64,000 nt of DNA from Lucifuga dentata (taxonomy: Eukaryota; Chordata; Actinopteri; Ophidiiformes; Bythitidae), in assembly GCA_014773175.1 (NCBI GenBank), contig VXCM01002100.1, positions 52,945 through 116,944 of the forward strand. Reading direction: 5' to 3'. Position 1 is the first letter of the stretch; every line of letters starts with the position of its first letter. A model generated the notes under the pieces. The model made no database searches. It saw only the letters and a list, made by a program, of their open reading frames with translations, and was not told where the DNA came from. The position numbers were made by a program, and so were the translations under genes. Positions 52,032-64,000 of the stretch are shown here, one piece after another.

Positions 52032-52898
52032 AATTGAAGTTTTATATACATCATCCAAAGGGAAATCGCACACGTCCTTGTACTGAATTACTGAGTCTAA
52101 AAGGAAATGAAATAGTTGTATAAGGGTGTATTCTGATTTTGCATCAAAGTTAACTATCCACATTCAAAATACATCTGAACTTAAAGTGAGAGCTACTTCT
52201 CTCAGTGGCATCACATGGCTCAGAAACATTCACACACTACAACATTCATGCTACAATGACACGTTGACAGTTAAACTGAAGCTGAGCTGAGAAGAAAAAC
52301 AGGTTCACGCTACATCTTGCAAAAGAAAAGGACAAAGTATAGCAGCAGTTTAATGCAATAAATGAGACAGAAATAATGATGCAAGCTGCTGCTCTGTGAA
52401 GCATCTGTAAGGTTTGCAATGGCTTCATTATATCTTAAAGTGAAGGATTAGAACACCTGTTGCAGCAATGATCACTGCTGTGTCATTCACATGTGGCTCC
52501 ATGTGCTTTTTTTTATACCATTTATAACATATAGATGCCACATGTGAGCAAAACAATCTGAATTGGGTTACTTGTACCTGGTGTAAATGTGGTACATTTG
52601 TTGGACAGAGCCAAAAATGAAAGAATGAACAGGGTAGTAAAGGGTATGACAACGAATTACAAAAACCTTCCAAAGAATTTGACTTTTGCACTTTATGAGA
52701 TATGAAGCAGAAGGTAAAGTGCTTTCTAAATGTCCACAAAGGACATTTAGAAAGCACAAACTAACTGCCTGAATATTTTTTGAGATCCTGCTAACAAACA
52801 GATCAAACACTGATCAACAAGCTGATCAAACAGCACAAACACTGTAGTTTGTTTATTCCTTAAAATGGCAAATCAGTAAAAACCAGAAATGAACCTTA
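52032..52898. other. Prolactin receptor 3' flank
   Basis: A probable 3' untranslated region. It contains a perfect 17-bp hairpin (52719-52735 with 52741-52757, 5-base loop). No coding frame here has family resemblance. Confidence 0.5.
52719..52757. repeat. Perfect 17-bp hairpin
   Basis: gtgctttctaaatgtcc and its exact reverse complement, separated by acaaa. It lies about 690 bases 3' of the prolactin receptor stop codon. Confidence 0.9.
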
Positions 52899-54403
52899 CT
52901 GAATAAAAATATAAAAGCAACACTTGCCAATGTTGAAGATTTTATTGAGTTCAAAGGTAATAAACGTAAATCAGTCAACTGAAATAGATTTGTTAAGCAT
53001 TTATCTAGTGATTTCATATAATTGGGGATACAGATGAATTTGTTAGTCACAGGATCCCCAAAAAAGAAGATGCTATGAACTGAACAGAGTATCGATCAGT
53101 ATCTTTTGACCATTTGCCTCATGCAATGCAACACATCTCCTTCACATTGAATTTGTCAAATTGATTGTAGCCTGTGGAATATTCTCCCACTCCTTCAATA
53201 GCCATATGAAGTTATTGATGTTGGTGGGAACTGGACCACGTTGTTGTATGTGCCTTGTCCAGAGCATCCCAAACATGCTCAATGGGTGACATGGTGAGTA
53301 CGCAGGCCATGGAAGAACTGAGACATTTTCAGCTTTGAAGAATTGTGTACAGATCCTTGCAACATGGGGCCGTAGATTGTCATGCTGAAACATGAGGTGA
53401 TGGCGTGAATGAATGGCAGCAGTGGGCCGCGGGATCTTGTCACAGTATCTCTGTGCATTCAAATTGCCATGGATAAAATGAGTTCAGATAACTTGAGTTC
53501 GTTGCCCACAGGATATGCCTGTCCATACCAACACCCCACCACCATGGGCCACTGTTCACAACTGACATCAGCAAACTGCTCACCCACCCAATGCCATACA
53601 CACTGCCTGCCATCTGCCCTGTCCAGCTGAAACTGTGATTCATTGGTGTGATTCATCCAGTGTCGAAGGTGAGCTCTTGCCCACTCACATCGATCTGCAG
53701 ACAAATGAAGACCCCGGTGAGGACATCGAGCATGCAGAAGAGGTTCCCTGAGGTGATTTCTGACAGTCTGTGCAGAAATTATTCGGTTGTATAAACCAAC
53801 TGTTTCATCAGCTGTCCTTGTGGCTGGCCTACGATCCCGCAGGCGAAGAGGTCAGATGTGCTGGGCTGGTGTGGTTACACGTGGTCTGCGGTTGTGAAGC
53901 CTGTTGGATGTGCTTCCAAAATATCTGAAATGATGCTGGAGGCAGCTTATGGTGGAGAAATGAACACCCATTACTCTGGCAACAGCTCTACAGGACATTC
54001 CTGNCAGCTTATGGTGGAGAAATGAACACCCATTACTCTGGCAACAGCTCTACAGGACATTCCTGCAGTCTGAATGCCAATTGCATGATCTAACTCTTGA
54101 GGCATCTGTGGCATGGTGTTGACCAACAAAAAAAAAGCTCAACACTTTAGAGTGGCCTTTTTAGAGTGGCCATCATAAGGAACACCTGTGTAGTCATCAT
54201 GGCTTTTAATCAGCATCTTGATATGCCACATCTGTGGAAATGATTTATCTTGACAAAGGAGAGTGCTACCTAACAGTGATACAAATTTGTAGGCAAAATT
54301 TGAGAGAAATCAGATCTTTGAATGCATAGAACAAACCTTTGAGGTATTTCAACGAATTGAAAATGGCTGCAAAAATAAAAGTATTGTTTATATTTTTGTT
54401 CTG
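52899..54403 (-). mobile_element. Tc1-like transposon, about 1.5 kb, TA-flanked
   Basis: Terminal repeats CTGAATAAAAATATAAAAGC at the left, and in reverse complement CAGAACAAAAATATAAACAA at the right, each next to TA. The interior encodes a broken Tc1-type transposase on the minus strand. An N at 54004 with 61-bp exact flanking duplicates (53943-54003, 54005-54065) lies near the transposase start. Confidence 0.8.
53142..54115 (-). pseudogene. Decayed Tc1-like transposase
   Basis: Fragments in different frames read, from the N-terminal side, MPQMPQELDHAIGI, then STISCLQHHFRYFG (helix-turn-helix region), NRRPRVTTPAQ, LSADRCEWARAHLRHW, FQHDNLRPHVARICTQF (the DN of the DDE triad), and SVLPWPAYSPCHPLSM (in intact Tc1 proteins usually WPARSPDLNPIEH). 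Frame changes and a lost downstream acidic residue show it is inactive. Part of the disruption near the start is due to the assembly duplication at 54004. Confidence 0.75.
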
Positions 54404-55655
54404 TATAGAAACGAGGCATTTATTCTTACTAACATACTGCTTCTGCAAAGGATGCAGAGAAACCAATTTCTTTATATTTGCATGAGTTGAAATATTCATT
54501 TTTGTCGTGCATTTATACATGTACACAAATTCAACAAAAGTCATTTCAAACTCCATGTTTTATTGTCCTAGAAATACTTAAAGCCATTTTGTCATTCAAT
54601 ACAAACTGACATCATTTAATTAATCACTCTGTAATTCAAGACACTGAAATTAGAGATGTTCCATTGGTCTGACACCATCCATTGTAACATAATTTCTCCA
54701 GTAAATTAAACATTTCCTAAAAAGACATTAAATTCCACGTGAAACATGGAAAGATTTCCACATCTGGTAAATGTGTAAATACAAGTGATTTCTTGCCACA
54801 TCTTATGCCAGAGAGGGGAAGAACTTCATCTTCAGAAATAGACTTACTGTATCAATCACACACACACTGTGCCGTATTTATGAACAACAGTTGTTGCTAT
54901 TGCTGTACTCCACACAGGCTCAAATAAACAAAATCAGCAAATCCTTCCACATTCCAAATTATTTAACCTCTTAACAACTGATCATTTCAAAATTTGCTAC
55001 AAGTAATTAAAAATGCCGTTTACACCTCATGCAGCGATTCAGCATCATGTAGGTGAAATCAAACTATAGAAGTACTACTATAGAAGTATTACTACAGAAG
55101 TACTACTTTGTGTTAGTGTGACACAAATCAAAGCACAGGCTCTATTATATAGTGAAAGTTAGTGTTCAACTTTCAAGTACAGTCATGAAAATGGTTTCCT
55201 CAGGGAGTTTTCAGCCATGTTTGTTTCACTTTTAGTCTGATATGTCAAAAATCAATTTCAAAAAAAATTTCAGTCAAATCTGTCATGATCTAGATCCAGG
55301 AATTTAAAAAAAAAAAAAAAGANTTAAAAAAAAAAAAAAAGGAATTCAACACACTGCTAAACTCTCAACACAATTTTCTCATGAGCTTGAGATTGTCAGT
55401 TATATTTTGATACTCATCCAGGTCCAGATGTCTGTCATTTTCTATTATTAAAATAAGAAACTCAGATGACTGTGCAGCCTTGGCAGAGGTATGCTGTCTG
55501 TGTGCTTCCAGCTTCTACTGTAAACAAATAGCTCAGGATTTCAATCTAAGCTCAATCCATCTCCAAGTCTTTAAAAAACAAATGCTTAACAGGCTGGTGA
55601 GTGAAAATGCTCATTTCACCACTAACAGACACAAACAGGCATGTGTGCGTGCGTG

Positions 55656-55696
<41 letters not shown>

Positions 55697-56156
55697 TCTT
55701 ACAGGCAGACATCAGTTTCACAGTCATGGATTAATAAGAATGTGGGATCTGGTTTGGTCCCTCCAAGTTAGTGGTTCATACTTTAGAGATTATAACACAC
55801 ACACACTTCCCAAAGCTGCTGATGTGCATACTTGTGTTCACTCTGTGTGTACAGGAACAATACCTGCTGTAACTGGAAATTATTATGTAGCTTTTCAAAG
55901 CAAATTCACATCAAAGGAGTAAGAAAAATGTGTTAATAATTCATGGCAAATATTTGCAACATTATTTATATTCATTTGTTCCCACATTCAATTATTTATC
56001 CTGACAAACTCTTGATTGATCATTCACCCAATCATTGTGCCAGAGCATCTTTGTGATTTCCTTTATGACGTTCGGGTTCTGCTGATTGGTCAAGTATCTC
56101 CTGGGCTGCTGATCAGCGTCAGTGGGCTCATTTAGGCACCGAAGGCTTCGTCAGTG
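54404..56156. other. Convergent spacer between the prolactin receptor and secisbp2
   Basis: AT-rich. It contains two poly-A runs separated by an N at 55323, a short tandem (ctatagaagtac units near 55065-55105), and a CA microsatellite at 55660-55694. Its right end must hold the secisbp2 3' untranslated region. No gene is recognised. Confidence 0.5.
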
Positions 56157-59100
56157 TCAGCTCTTCTCCTCTTCATCACTCTGTTCAGTACGTTCACTGG
56201 CCAACTGCATGGAGCTCAGCTGCTCCTCAAAGTTCAAAAATTGGTGGTTGCTTTTCTTCTCCAGCATTTTCTTCCAAATTTTTACTGGAAAAGGAGATGA
56301 AGGAAACATCATTATTTCACTTGGTTGGTGTATTGGTGGCAGGATGGAAATCTCGTAAAATAAAACAGAAACTATCTCAGAGGGGGATTTGTTTTTAGAT
56401 TTGACTGAACTGACTGTTTAAATCCAATCAGTGCTGAGCATCTACTTACTGTATTCTGGCTCTTCTGGCTGTGTGGTATCAGGACTGGGTTCAGGCTCCT
56501 TAGCCAGGCTCAGGCTGCTGATCTGCAGCTCCTGAAGGTTTGCTGCATCCTCGCTCTCAGTCTGCTCTGCGCTCGACGCCATCACCTCATAAGCTCTCCT
56601 GGCCTCTGACGACAACTCGATCATCTTATGATAGTGATCCTGCGGGTGAAAAAACTTTTAGCCCGTCTGAAATTATCTTCTGTGATCAAATGATTTCTTG
56701 ATCATAATACTGTTAAATCGGCATTAAGAAACGCTTCGATACTATTTGGAGCCAGTGTTCAAACAGCTATGTCTCATCATCAGCCTGACCTGTGCGCCGT
56801 CATAATTGAAGATGCCCACCAGGCTGACCGGCACCGCCTTGTTGACGCAGCGACCCAAAGCTTTCCTGGAGAGGGCGAAGACGAAGGGGATGCCCTGTTC
56901 ACGACATGTGTCGATGATGGTGTGCAGAGCTTCATCCAGACCACCTGGCAAAGATGGCAGTGTCAACGTAAACATCAGCATCATGTTAACAACCGCACCA
57001 CATCTGAACACACCTGTACCGCTGACTTAGATGATGACGTAACTTATATGAAGTCTTCTAAAAGTAGCAGGTGGTAGCGGCAAGTTAGAGAAGTCAGCTT
57101 GTGACCAAACCATCGCTGGTTCAATCTCTGGACAAGTAGGATAAATTTGGGTTGAGGAGGTAAAAGAGCATTGCTTGCCCCTCCCTCCTTACTACTGCCA
57201 AGGTGCCCTTGAGCAAGGGTTTAACTTAAAGGACCACCCGTTCTGCATGTTTGAGCCTAATATATTCAATTTTCATACATGTAATGTTACTGACAATCAT
57301 TTCCCAAAGCATACTATGGAATAGTGAGTTAAAAAATTTTTTTCCTACCTTCCAGACCACCATTGGTTTCAGTTCATTCTGGTACGCTATTAAAATCAAC
57401 TTGTTGATACTTAAAATGTTAGTGGGATAGGTAATCCATTACTGTGTACAACAAGTGTATTTGGGTTTTTTCAAAGTTTCGTAATTTTAGCGTTTAAGTG
57501 CAATAAAAAGTGCAGAGTGAAGTATGCCTCCACCAGGGAATATAGTCCCAAAAGAAGACCTGCGTTTATCGCAAAATTTAAACAACTGCGTCTTCATAAG
57601 GTTGCATAACTATTAGCAGGCGAAACATTGATTTTTAAGGTGGGTGTATCGCTTAAATATTTGATTTTGAAAGATTAAGATATTTTGCAAAATATCAGGA
57701 AAGCTTAAATACAGTTTTATCCTTTGGGAAATGGTTGTCAGTAATGTAACGTATGAAAATTTAATATATTAGGCTCAAACATGCAAAATGGGTAGTATGG
57801 TCCTCTAATGGCTTCAATCGCTTCATTGCACCATACTTAAAGCTGACCGAAAGTTAACGTGGTTTCCAGATGTTGCTACCAAACATATGATATGCTGTTT
57901 TGTGCTGCTTTGTTAATTTTAAGATCAAAATTGTTTATCACAAGTCAAAAATATTATAAATAAAAAAAAAAGCCAACATACAGTTACACCAAAACCAAAG
58001 TTTTTTTTTTCCCCACTTAAACTCAATTGTAGAAGCATTGGGCAATTCTGGATTTGACTGATTATCCACGGATTATGAAAAATATACCACAAAACCATTA
58101 AATGGACTAATCACTCTGAATTTGAGTTTTTAAAGTTATATAAAATGTATTTTACCGTTAAAAACAGGCTAGAGCGAATTGACCCAAAAAAGACGCAATG
58201 GCACGTTTACATAAAACGATTTCCTAGTGTCTGACACAACGAAGGGCGTCATCGGGAGGTTCTACCTTTTGACTGGATACGCTCGCAGTTGGGCGAGATG
58301 ACGACACATTTGACCTTCCTGAGTCTGAGGTGCTTCAGCACCTCCCGAAGGCCCATCACAATCCTCCTCTTCATGCGGGCCTTCATGGGGTCCTTCTGGT
58401 ACAGGCGGTCCTGGAAACGAACGAGCTCCTTCAGCAGAGACGCCACACATTCATCCACGTCTTTGCTCAGCATCTGACTACAATAGCTGACAGACACAGA
58501 GATGCACGCTTTAAATTGAGGAACGCAGAAAAACAATTCAATCCTGTAACCATAATTGTTTGTATCTCAGACACAAGCAGCCGTCACACATTACAGCTTT
58601 TGATCAGATATTCAGTGTGATGCTTCTAAGTCTTACTCTCTGAACTTCCTGCTGTGAATCTTGGGTCGATTGGTGGGAGAGGGTACAGGTAAGGTGCTTT
58701 CCTTTTCACCATTTTCATCTTTATCCATCTCTCCACCTTCCTCGCTCTCCATGTGCTTTGTGTCATCAAACTCTGGCTGATCTTCAAGCTCCGCTGTGGG
58801 ACTGCTGACATCATCTGAGCTTTCAAAAGCACAAATACTGGTTAAATATAAACCCGGAGGCTGTTTGGTCAAAGGTTGTTTTTAATCTTCAAGTAGCTAA
58901 ACATTACTGTAAATACGGCCCAGGTTTATCAGGCCAGTCCGTGTGTTCGCTCTGACCTGCAGCACTGCTGTCACACTGCTCTTCTTCTGCAGGATCATTA
59001 GCGGGCGTGAACTCGTTTTCGGGCAGGAGGCCTCTCTCCTCCAGTAAACGCCTCTGTTTCCTCTCCTCCCGTTCTTTCAGGATGACCTGAGGGCCAGGCA

Positions 59101-62100
59101 GAAGAAAACTGCTAATGACAGGACCTGTACTCCTAAAACGTGTTAATGACACGGTATACGTTGTGTTTACGTGGACTCACCCTCTTGAGAGGTGTGGGTT
59201 TTTTGGCTTTGGGGACCTCTCTCTGCTTGCCCTTCTTCACCAAAGGGCTGGTGGAGTCTAGAGGATTGTGTGCAATTTTATCCTGCTGCCAGGGCGGCTT
59301 CTTCTGGACTGACGCTTGCTTATGGCCAACAGGCAACGCTCCACCAACTACAAACAAACAGCACATGAAGACTTATTCAGAGGCGGATTTTTTACAGCCT
59401 GCAGCTACATCCTGGATCAGAGGACAAAAATAAAAAGCTGTTTTTTAATGCAAGTGTCCAAAATCAAAATCCTCATTGAAATAACTATTACCAATGATTG
59501 CTTTAAATTAGATAATTAGATAATTGTAATGAAATTTAGACATTGCAATGCCATTATTACATCATCTAAAATAATGCAACAAAGCATCTATAAATGTCAA
59601 ATGACATCATTTACAGTCCATTATTTTAACATGACACTTCATATTACAACAAAATTTAATGTAGTAAAGCTGGACAGGAAACGGTGCCTGTATGTATATA
59701 GTACAGTATGTTATGAGAGCATCAGGAAAATCTCTTCATAGTACTTGTTTTCCTCCTTGTTCAATGGAAACAACATGAGCTGAGCTTGTAAAAAAACTCA
59801 GAGGAAGTCACTACACTAGGTGCCCACACACACCTTCTGTTACCCACCTGAGAGAATGACTGGCTTAATGTCCTGCTTGGTTTTCTGAGATTGTTGCTGC
59901 TTTTCCAGGATGGCCAACATGTTCCCAATGTCCAGCTGAACAGGAACCTTACTCTTCTTCCCAGAGACCTTCTCAGCTTTCTACAAATCAAGTGACAAGC
60001 ATTATGCGACTAAGATGAACCAGGCTGAACATATGACAAATGTCGAAGAGAAGAAAACACAAACCTGTCCTTTCTTGGCCGTCTCTGCAGGCACGGATTT
60101 TGCTGTAGGCGATTTTTCCTTGTTCTGGTCACCAGACTGGTGCTTTGTGCTTTCTCTTTGGTTCTCCTTCAAAAAACAAACAAACAAAAAAAAGCAACAT
60201 AGTATTCAGACTAATTTATTTTAGTACCACTACTGATATCAGCAGTTAAAATGTGTGTTTTCCTCCTCTTCAGAGAGGCGACTGCAGAGTACCTTCAGGA
60301 CAGGAGTCCTTACTCATGTGGACAGACAGGCCAGATGCTTTTAGAAAGTGTCCTCCTACTCTTTATGCCATCCTACTGGCAATTTGATTTCAATTATAAT
60401 ATGCATTTTGTAAAATTACAAAAACATACAGTATGACATGATTTAGATCTGAAAAATTATAGAAGGAAAACAATATTTACCTCATTGCATAGCTTTTCTG
60501 TATTGTTACTGGTTATGAATTGAACAGGCAAAGCAGAAGTCAATCCTGGGAACTCTTCTTCATCCTGGGAAAACAAGGATGCAATTAACATCATGCTTTA
60601 TCAAACAGGTCTAAAGTCTGTTCTTATTTTAGACATTTTAAGAAACGCTGCTGAAAACTGGTTTCTGGCTTCAGATTTACCTCAAACTTTGGAGGCTCCT
60701 GATAAATTTCAGGCTCGTCCAAATCAGCGTCTGTGTCTTCGCCGACGCCTTTAGCTTTCTTCTTCTTTTTCTTTCGTTTTTTCTTCCCTGAGACTCCCTC
60801 CTCTTGCTGTTTAGACATTTTCTCCTTCTGACAAAAGGCAAAATGGAGACATGAAAAACAATGTTCAAACCCAGGGCAGGAAAGAAAAAAACTTGGTATA
60901 AATGGAAAACCATGACTAAAAGTCCAACATAATTGCAATTCGGTCACGACAACTGGCTTTCATGAGTCTGTACAAAATAAAGCAAGGTAAGCATGGACAG
61001 TTGACAGACACTGGGCCAGATTCATAAACAGCAATGCATGATTTACCGTATTGATATGGACAAAACTGTCACGCAACCAAGTTATTTCATTTATTATGAA
61101 TCTGGTCTATTGTGTTTTACTGTCCTCTGGTGTAGACCTGAAATCTCCCTGTTCCTGCTTGAGCATTAGACCAGTAGGAACAAAGAATTGCATCAAACCT
61201 CTTTAATTTTTATGACTGCAATCCTAATGGTGATAACGCTATTTAAAACTGGTTTCCTTCCATGTTTTTGATTAACATATGACTGACATGTCCACCTGTA
61301 TTTTGGAGTTTCAAAAAATACAAAACCCAATACATTTATTACAGATGCTTGACACTCTAGTACTAAGACAGGCTGATCAACTTGTTGGGTCGCAGCTCTT
61401 TTGGTTGGCAATGCTAAAAAGATATTGTTGAGCCAATGTACCAAAAGTGATACATTCCAGATCACATTTGTATGTTAAATAGCAGCATAAATCTCAACAG
61501 CATCACACTTTGCTTGCTGGAATATTTCCCAGCTAGGTTTTGCATGTTTTAAGCAAATGTTTTGCTGTGGCTGATTTGAATAAACAGGTTTCCAAACCAG
61601 TTCTGACATTTTTCTGTAGCCTGAAAAATCATTATAGTGACCAATAACAATGTGTGCAAAGATAGTTAATAACAGATATCTGGACAGTGTACGTGTCTAC
61701 ATCTGTGTCGGTCAAATGTGTGAAGGAATTGTTTCACGATCAGTTACCTGCATGTGGGCATTGACTGTCTTCTCTTTAGGGACAGGAGTCTTTGGAGGTT
61801 GCGAGGCAACATTTGCCCAGGAAGTCTGAGCTGCACCAGAGGTACTGGACTGAGGCAGCGCAACAGCTGGTTGACCTGCCCACATCAAACTCAGACGGTT
61901 ACTATTTGAATAAATGATTAGTACTACAGTAACTTTAAGATTAATTATATCAAGTTTAACCCTACCTGGAGGGATGACAGGAGAGTCTGAATTAGCATTA
62001 CTGGCACTTTGACGGAAATTTGGCTGTTTTGGGGAGCCTCTCATTGGAAGCTGTGTCTACTCGAGAATATTACAGTAGCATCAAATTCATGAGTTGAGTA

Positions 62101-63517
62101 CTTCATATATTTCTGCAATAAAATATCCAATGTTTCAGTAATCTCACCTCATGTATGGACACCGGTTTTAGAATTTGAGGGCTCCAAGCTGAAGGAGTTG
62201 GCCCCCAGCACTCTTTCTTGCCTGGTGTGACAGGTAATTCTGGGAAATCAGCCATTTTCACTTCAAATGGAACCAAGTTGGTTTGTGCTGATTCCAACGT
62301 TCCTGCAGAATTCCGGGCAGATCTGGTGCCTCCAAACCCTGTGGAACAATAATAAGAAATGAAAAGTCTGAAGAAAGTCTTAACTCGATGTCATCCATCA
62401 AGGGAATACACACTGACTGACATGAGGAGAATCAAATGTGGGGTTCAGGTGACATTGGTAATTTTAAGAACATAACAAGCACAAATTTTTGAGCAAAAAC
62501 TCAGAACCCCGAATAATTCCACCTCTTTTTGGTGTATCCAGTGAGTTCTTTCCCATATTTCTGCCCTGAGAAGGAGAGTCATTGTAGTGTCTTGGCATCT
62601 GTGGATAAAATCAATATAATAAATTTCACATCCATAGTTTGGCAACTGTACTATTTTGGCGATTAAAGATGGAACCAACCTTATCCTGTGGATCATGTTT
62701 GGTCTGTCTAACATGACGACTACTGCTATACCCATGACTCCTTGGCACGCTGCCTCCTCTTCCTGCTGGCCCTCTGTTGGTATTTGATGGATTCTCCCTT
62801 GGGATCAGACTTGCTTGATCCCTTCACACAGTTCAGAATTTGACATACAAAGTTTAAGCGAGCCTCTGTCCTAATGACTTGACAGCTATGAATGCTAAAT
62901 TGGAGATCAAGAGGAAAACATCAGGTCTGTGAATTTGTTCCTACCGTTTTGAGCTCAGGCAGGACCCATGTGGATTTGGTAGCATCATAGGAAGTGATGA
63001 AGGTTTGTGTGGTTCAATAGGATCCTGTCTCTGTTGCTTCTGATGTTTACAGTCAAACAGCTGGACAGCAGATGACAGTTTGCTTTCCTGGGAAAAGTAA
63101 AGACAGTCATCAACCGCTTGTTGAATATGCACTTTGGCAATCACGAATTCTCTGCAATCCAGTTGAACTGGTGCTGTCACAAAGAGCTAGCTCAATATTT
63201 GCTGTTACTAACTTTATCCCCATTTTTAGTTGAAATCAGAAATCATTCTGAGCCAGTTTTTTTTAAGTTAAACTTCTGATTCGGAAAAACTAGTTCATTT
63301 CTGCACATATTAAAATCTAGTTGCAGTTCTAGCCGTTTGATAAACCTACCAAAACTTCAAGAATGTTTTGCAAAACACCGTCAACAGTGCTCAAAAACAG
63401 CAACGTTAACTTTTTTGCTAGTTTCAACGTGTTTTCTACTGCTTCGACGTTAGCGTTGCTAATTAGCCTAGCTAAAAAAATAACCGTGTCATTATTATCT
63501 TTAGCTACCTTGTCCAT
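56157..63517 (-). CDS. secisbp2: SECIS-binding protein 2
   Basis: Binds the SECIS element of selenoprotein mRNAs and recruits the Sec-tRNA elongation factor, allowing UGA to be read as selenocysteine. Eighteen exons on the minus strand: 63517-63509, 63087-62945, 62821-62680, 62598-62523, 62338-62148, 62050-61966, 61875-61748, 60827-60681, 60564-60481, 60166-60065, 59980-59848, 59347-59181, 59086-58957, 58814-58637, 58486-58266, 56944-56790, 56639-56450, 56284-56157. They join in phase to 802 residues (human 854). Conserved pieces: VKMADFPELP, a Lys block KKKRKKKKKKAKG (possible nuclear signal), NPLDSTSPLVKKGKQREVPK and ILKEREERKQRR of the selenoprotein incorporation region, then the L7Ae RNA-binding domain with FRDYCSQMLSKDVDECV, VISPNCERIQSKG and FVFALSRKALGR. 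The end IKIWKKMLE matches human. The proposed first exon codes only MDK; the human N-terminal region before ADFPEL is much longer. Confidence 0.94.
57065..57225 (+). repeat. SINE-like fragment abutting a MITE
   Basis: It contains 'tgtgaccaaaccatcgctggttcaatctctgg' with a tRNA B-box-like core and ends 'aaggtgcccttgagcaagg'. The TTAA-type MITE at 57230 follows directly, so the MITE probably cut this copy. It lies in a secisbp2 intron. Confidence 0.55.
57230..57804. mobile_element. TTAA-type MITE copy in a secisbp2 intron
   Basis: Left end after ttaa at 57226-57229 (AGGACCACC), right end 'gtagtatggtcct' followed by ctaa. Both ends carry the inverted word tgcatgtttgagcctaatat. It is longer than the copy at 48991 through small insertions. 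Confidence 0.75.
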
Positions 63518-63645
63518 TTTTACGTGTTTCTTTATGCAGGCACATCTCCGGTACTATTCACACGCTCGCTCATGTTTCCAATGTGCTGTCAAAGTGACGC
63601 CATTCCCCTTTACATTCGTACGTTTGTGTTTGCTAACGAAGCTAA
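63518..63645 (-). promoter_or_regulatory. secisbp2 leader and promoter-proximal region
   Basis: Only about 130 bases separate the start codon from the inserted LINE tail. This stretch is richer in GC and CpG than its surroundings (acgcgctcg-like words near 63560) and should hold the leader and probably the transcription start. No specific site can be assigned. Confidence 0.4.
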
Positions 63646-64000
63646 GCTTCTTCTTCTTCTTCTTTAAAATTTTATGGCGGTTGGCAAACAACAAATTGGT
63701 GCATTACCGCCACCAACTGGTGAGGAGTGTGCATCTGGATTCAATTATTTCTTTAACAAAAACAAAACAAAACAAAACAAAAAAAAAACAAAAAAAAACA
63801 CAACAATAATAATCTCATATTCTAATACTTAACCCTGTTCTCCTTAAATAATGAAACAAAAAAGAATAACATAAAGCCCCTGAACTTTGTTGTAACATAT
63901 CTTTCAGATTAAATTTTACCTTTCTCACTTTTAGACTGTTCATCAGCTCCCTTCTCTCCTCTGTATACTGTGGACATTCTATCATTACATGTTCTATTGT
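63646..64000 (-). mobile_element. 3' end of a non-LTR retrotransposon
   Basis: On the minus strand the element ends with an untranslated region containing a GCGGTAATGC word and GCCAACCGCCATAAAATTTT, then a GAA-type repeat tail (plus strand ttcttcttcttcttcttc from about 63649). The coding part lies to the right and is cut by the window edge. It belongs to a widespread fish LINE type; the clade cannot be named from this fragment. Confidence 0.7.
63815..64000 (-). CDS. C-terminal fragment of a LINE ORF2 protein
   Basis: An open frame of 61 residues enters from the right edge and ends at a TGA at 63817-63815. It begins TIEHVMIECPQYTEERRELM, the end of many LINE polyproteins just after the reverse transcriptase or RNase H region, and finishes YLRRTGLSIRI. 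No stop interrupts it, so the copy may be fairly young. There is no start codon in the window, and the function of this tail is unknown. Confidence 0.65.
   Translation of the reverse strand, partial: TIEHVMIECPQYTEERRELMNSLKVRKVKFNLKDMLQQSSGALCYSFLFHYLRRTGLSIRI

Noticed and set aside
55300..55342. Poly-A runs around N at 55323 as a retrogene tail
   Set aside because: No coding or LINE/SINE body lies next to it; it looks like a homopolymer gap.

Overview
This window is nuclear DNA from a ray-finned fish, almost certainly a teleost. It has split genes with short GT-AG introns and many microsatellites. It also carries Tc1-type, RTE-type and L2-type transposon copies, and vertebrate immune and endocrine genes. 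Seven protein-coding genes can be read exon by exon with consistent splice phases.

Layout, left to right: (1) 509-8323, minus: acsbg2, a long-chain acyl-CoA synthetase of the bubblegum family, whose 3' part runs off the left edge; a candidate untranslated first exon lies near 10.4 kb. (2) 12149-15213, minus: hint2, a mitochondrial histidine-triad phosphoramidase. (3) 15830-19316, plus: mrps30, a mitoribosomal protein, head-to-head with hint2 across a 616-bp shared promoter. (4) 20794-25001, minus: embigin, a two-Ig-domain monocarboxylate-transporter chaperone. (5) 27575-40742, minus: malt1-type paracaspase with death domain, Ig domains, intact His/Cys catalytic pair and a TRAF6-type motif. 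(6) 45445-52031, plus: a prolactin receptor. (7) 56157-63517, minus: secisbp2, the SECIS-binding protein needed for selenoprotein synthesis.

The genes do not form one pathway. HINT2 and MRPS30 are both mitochondrial and share a promoter region; the rest are a conserved vertebrate neighbourhood. From memory, the human copies of most of these genes lie on chromosomes 5, 9 and 18, which together correspond to the bird Z chromosome.

Mobile DNA fills much of the rest. There is a TTAA-flanked MITE family with at least seven copies or fragments. A 5'-truncated RTE-type LINE with an open reverse-transcriptase frame sits inside one of those MITEs, with an 8-bp target duplication. There is also a decayed Tc1 element, nested TA-flanked elements in a malt1 intron, an L2 relic, SINE-like fragments, and a LINE 3' end just upstream of secisbp2.

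Two cautions about the sequence. Nine single-N gaps are present, and four are flanked by exact 61-66 bp direct duplications that look like unmerged contig overlaps; two of these break coding exons (mrps30 and the prolactin receptor), and dropping one copy plus the N restores the reading phase. The most unusual biological signals are a probable GC-AG intron in the prolactin receptor, very short coding exons in malt1 and secisbp2, and a series of perfect or near-perfect hairpins and palindromes in introns and spacers. I found no clearly undescribed gene system.
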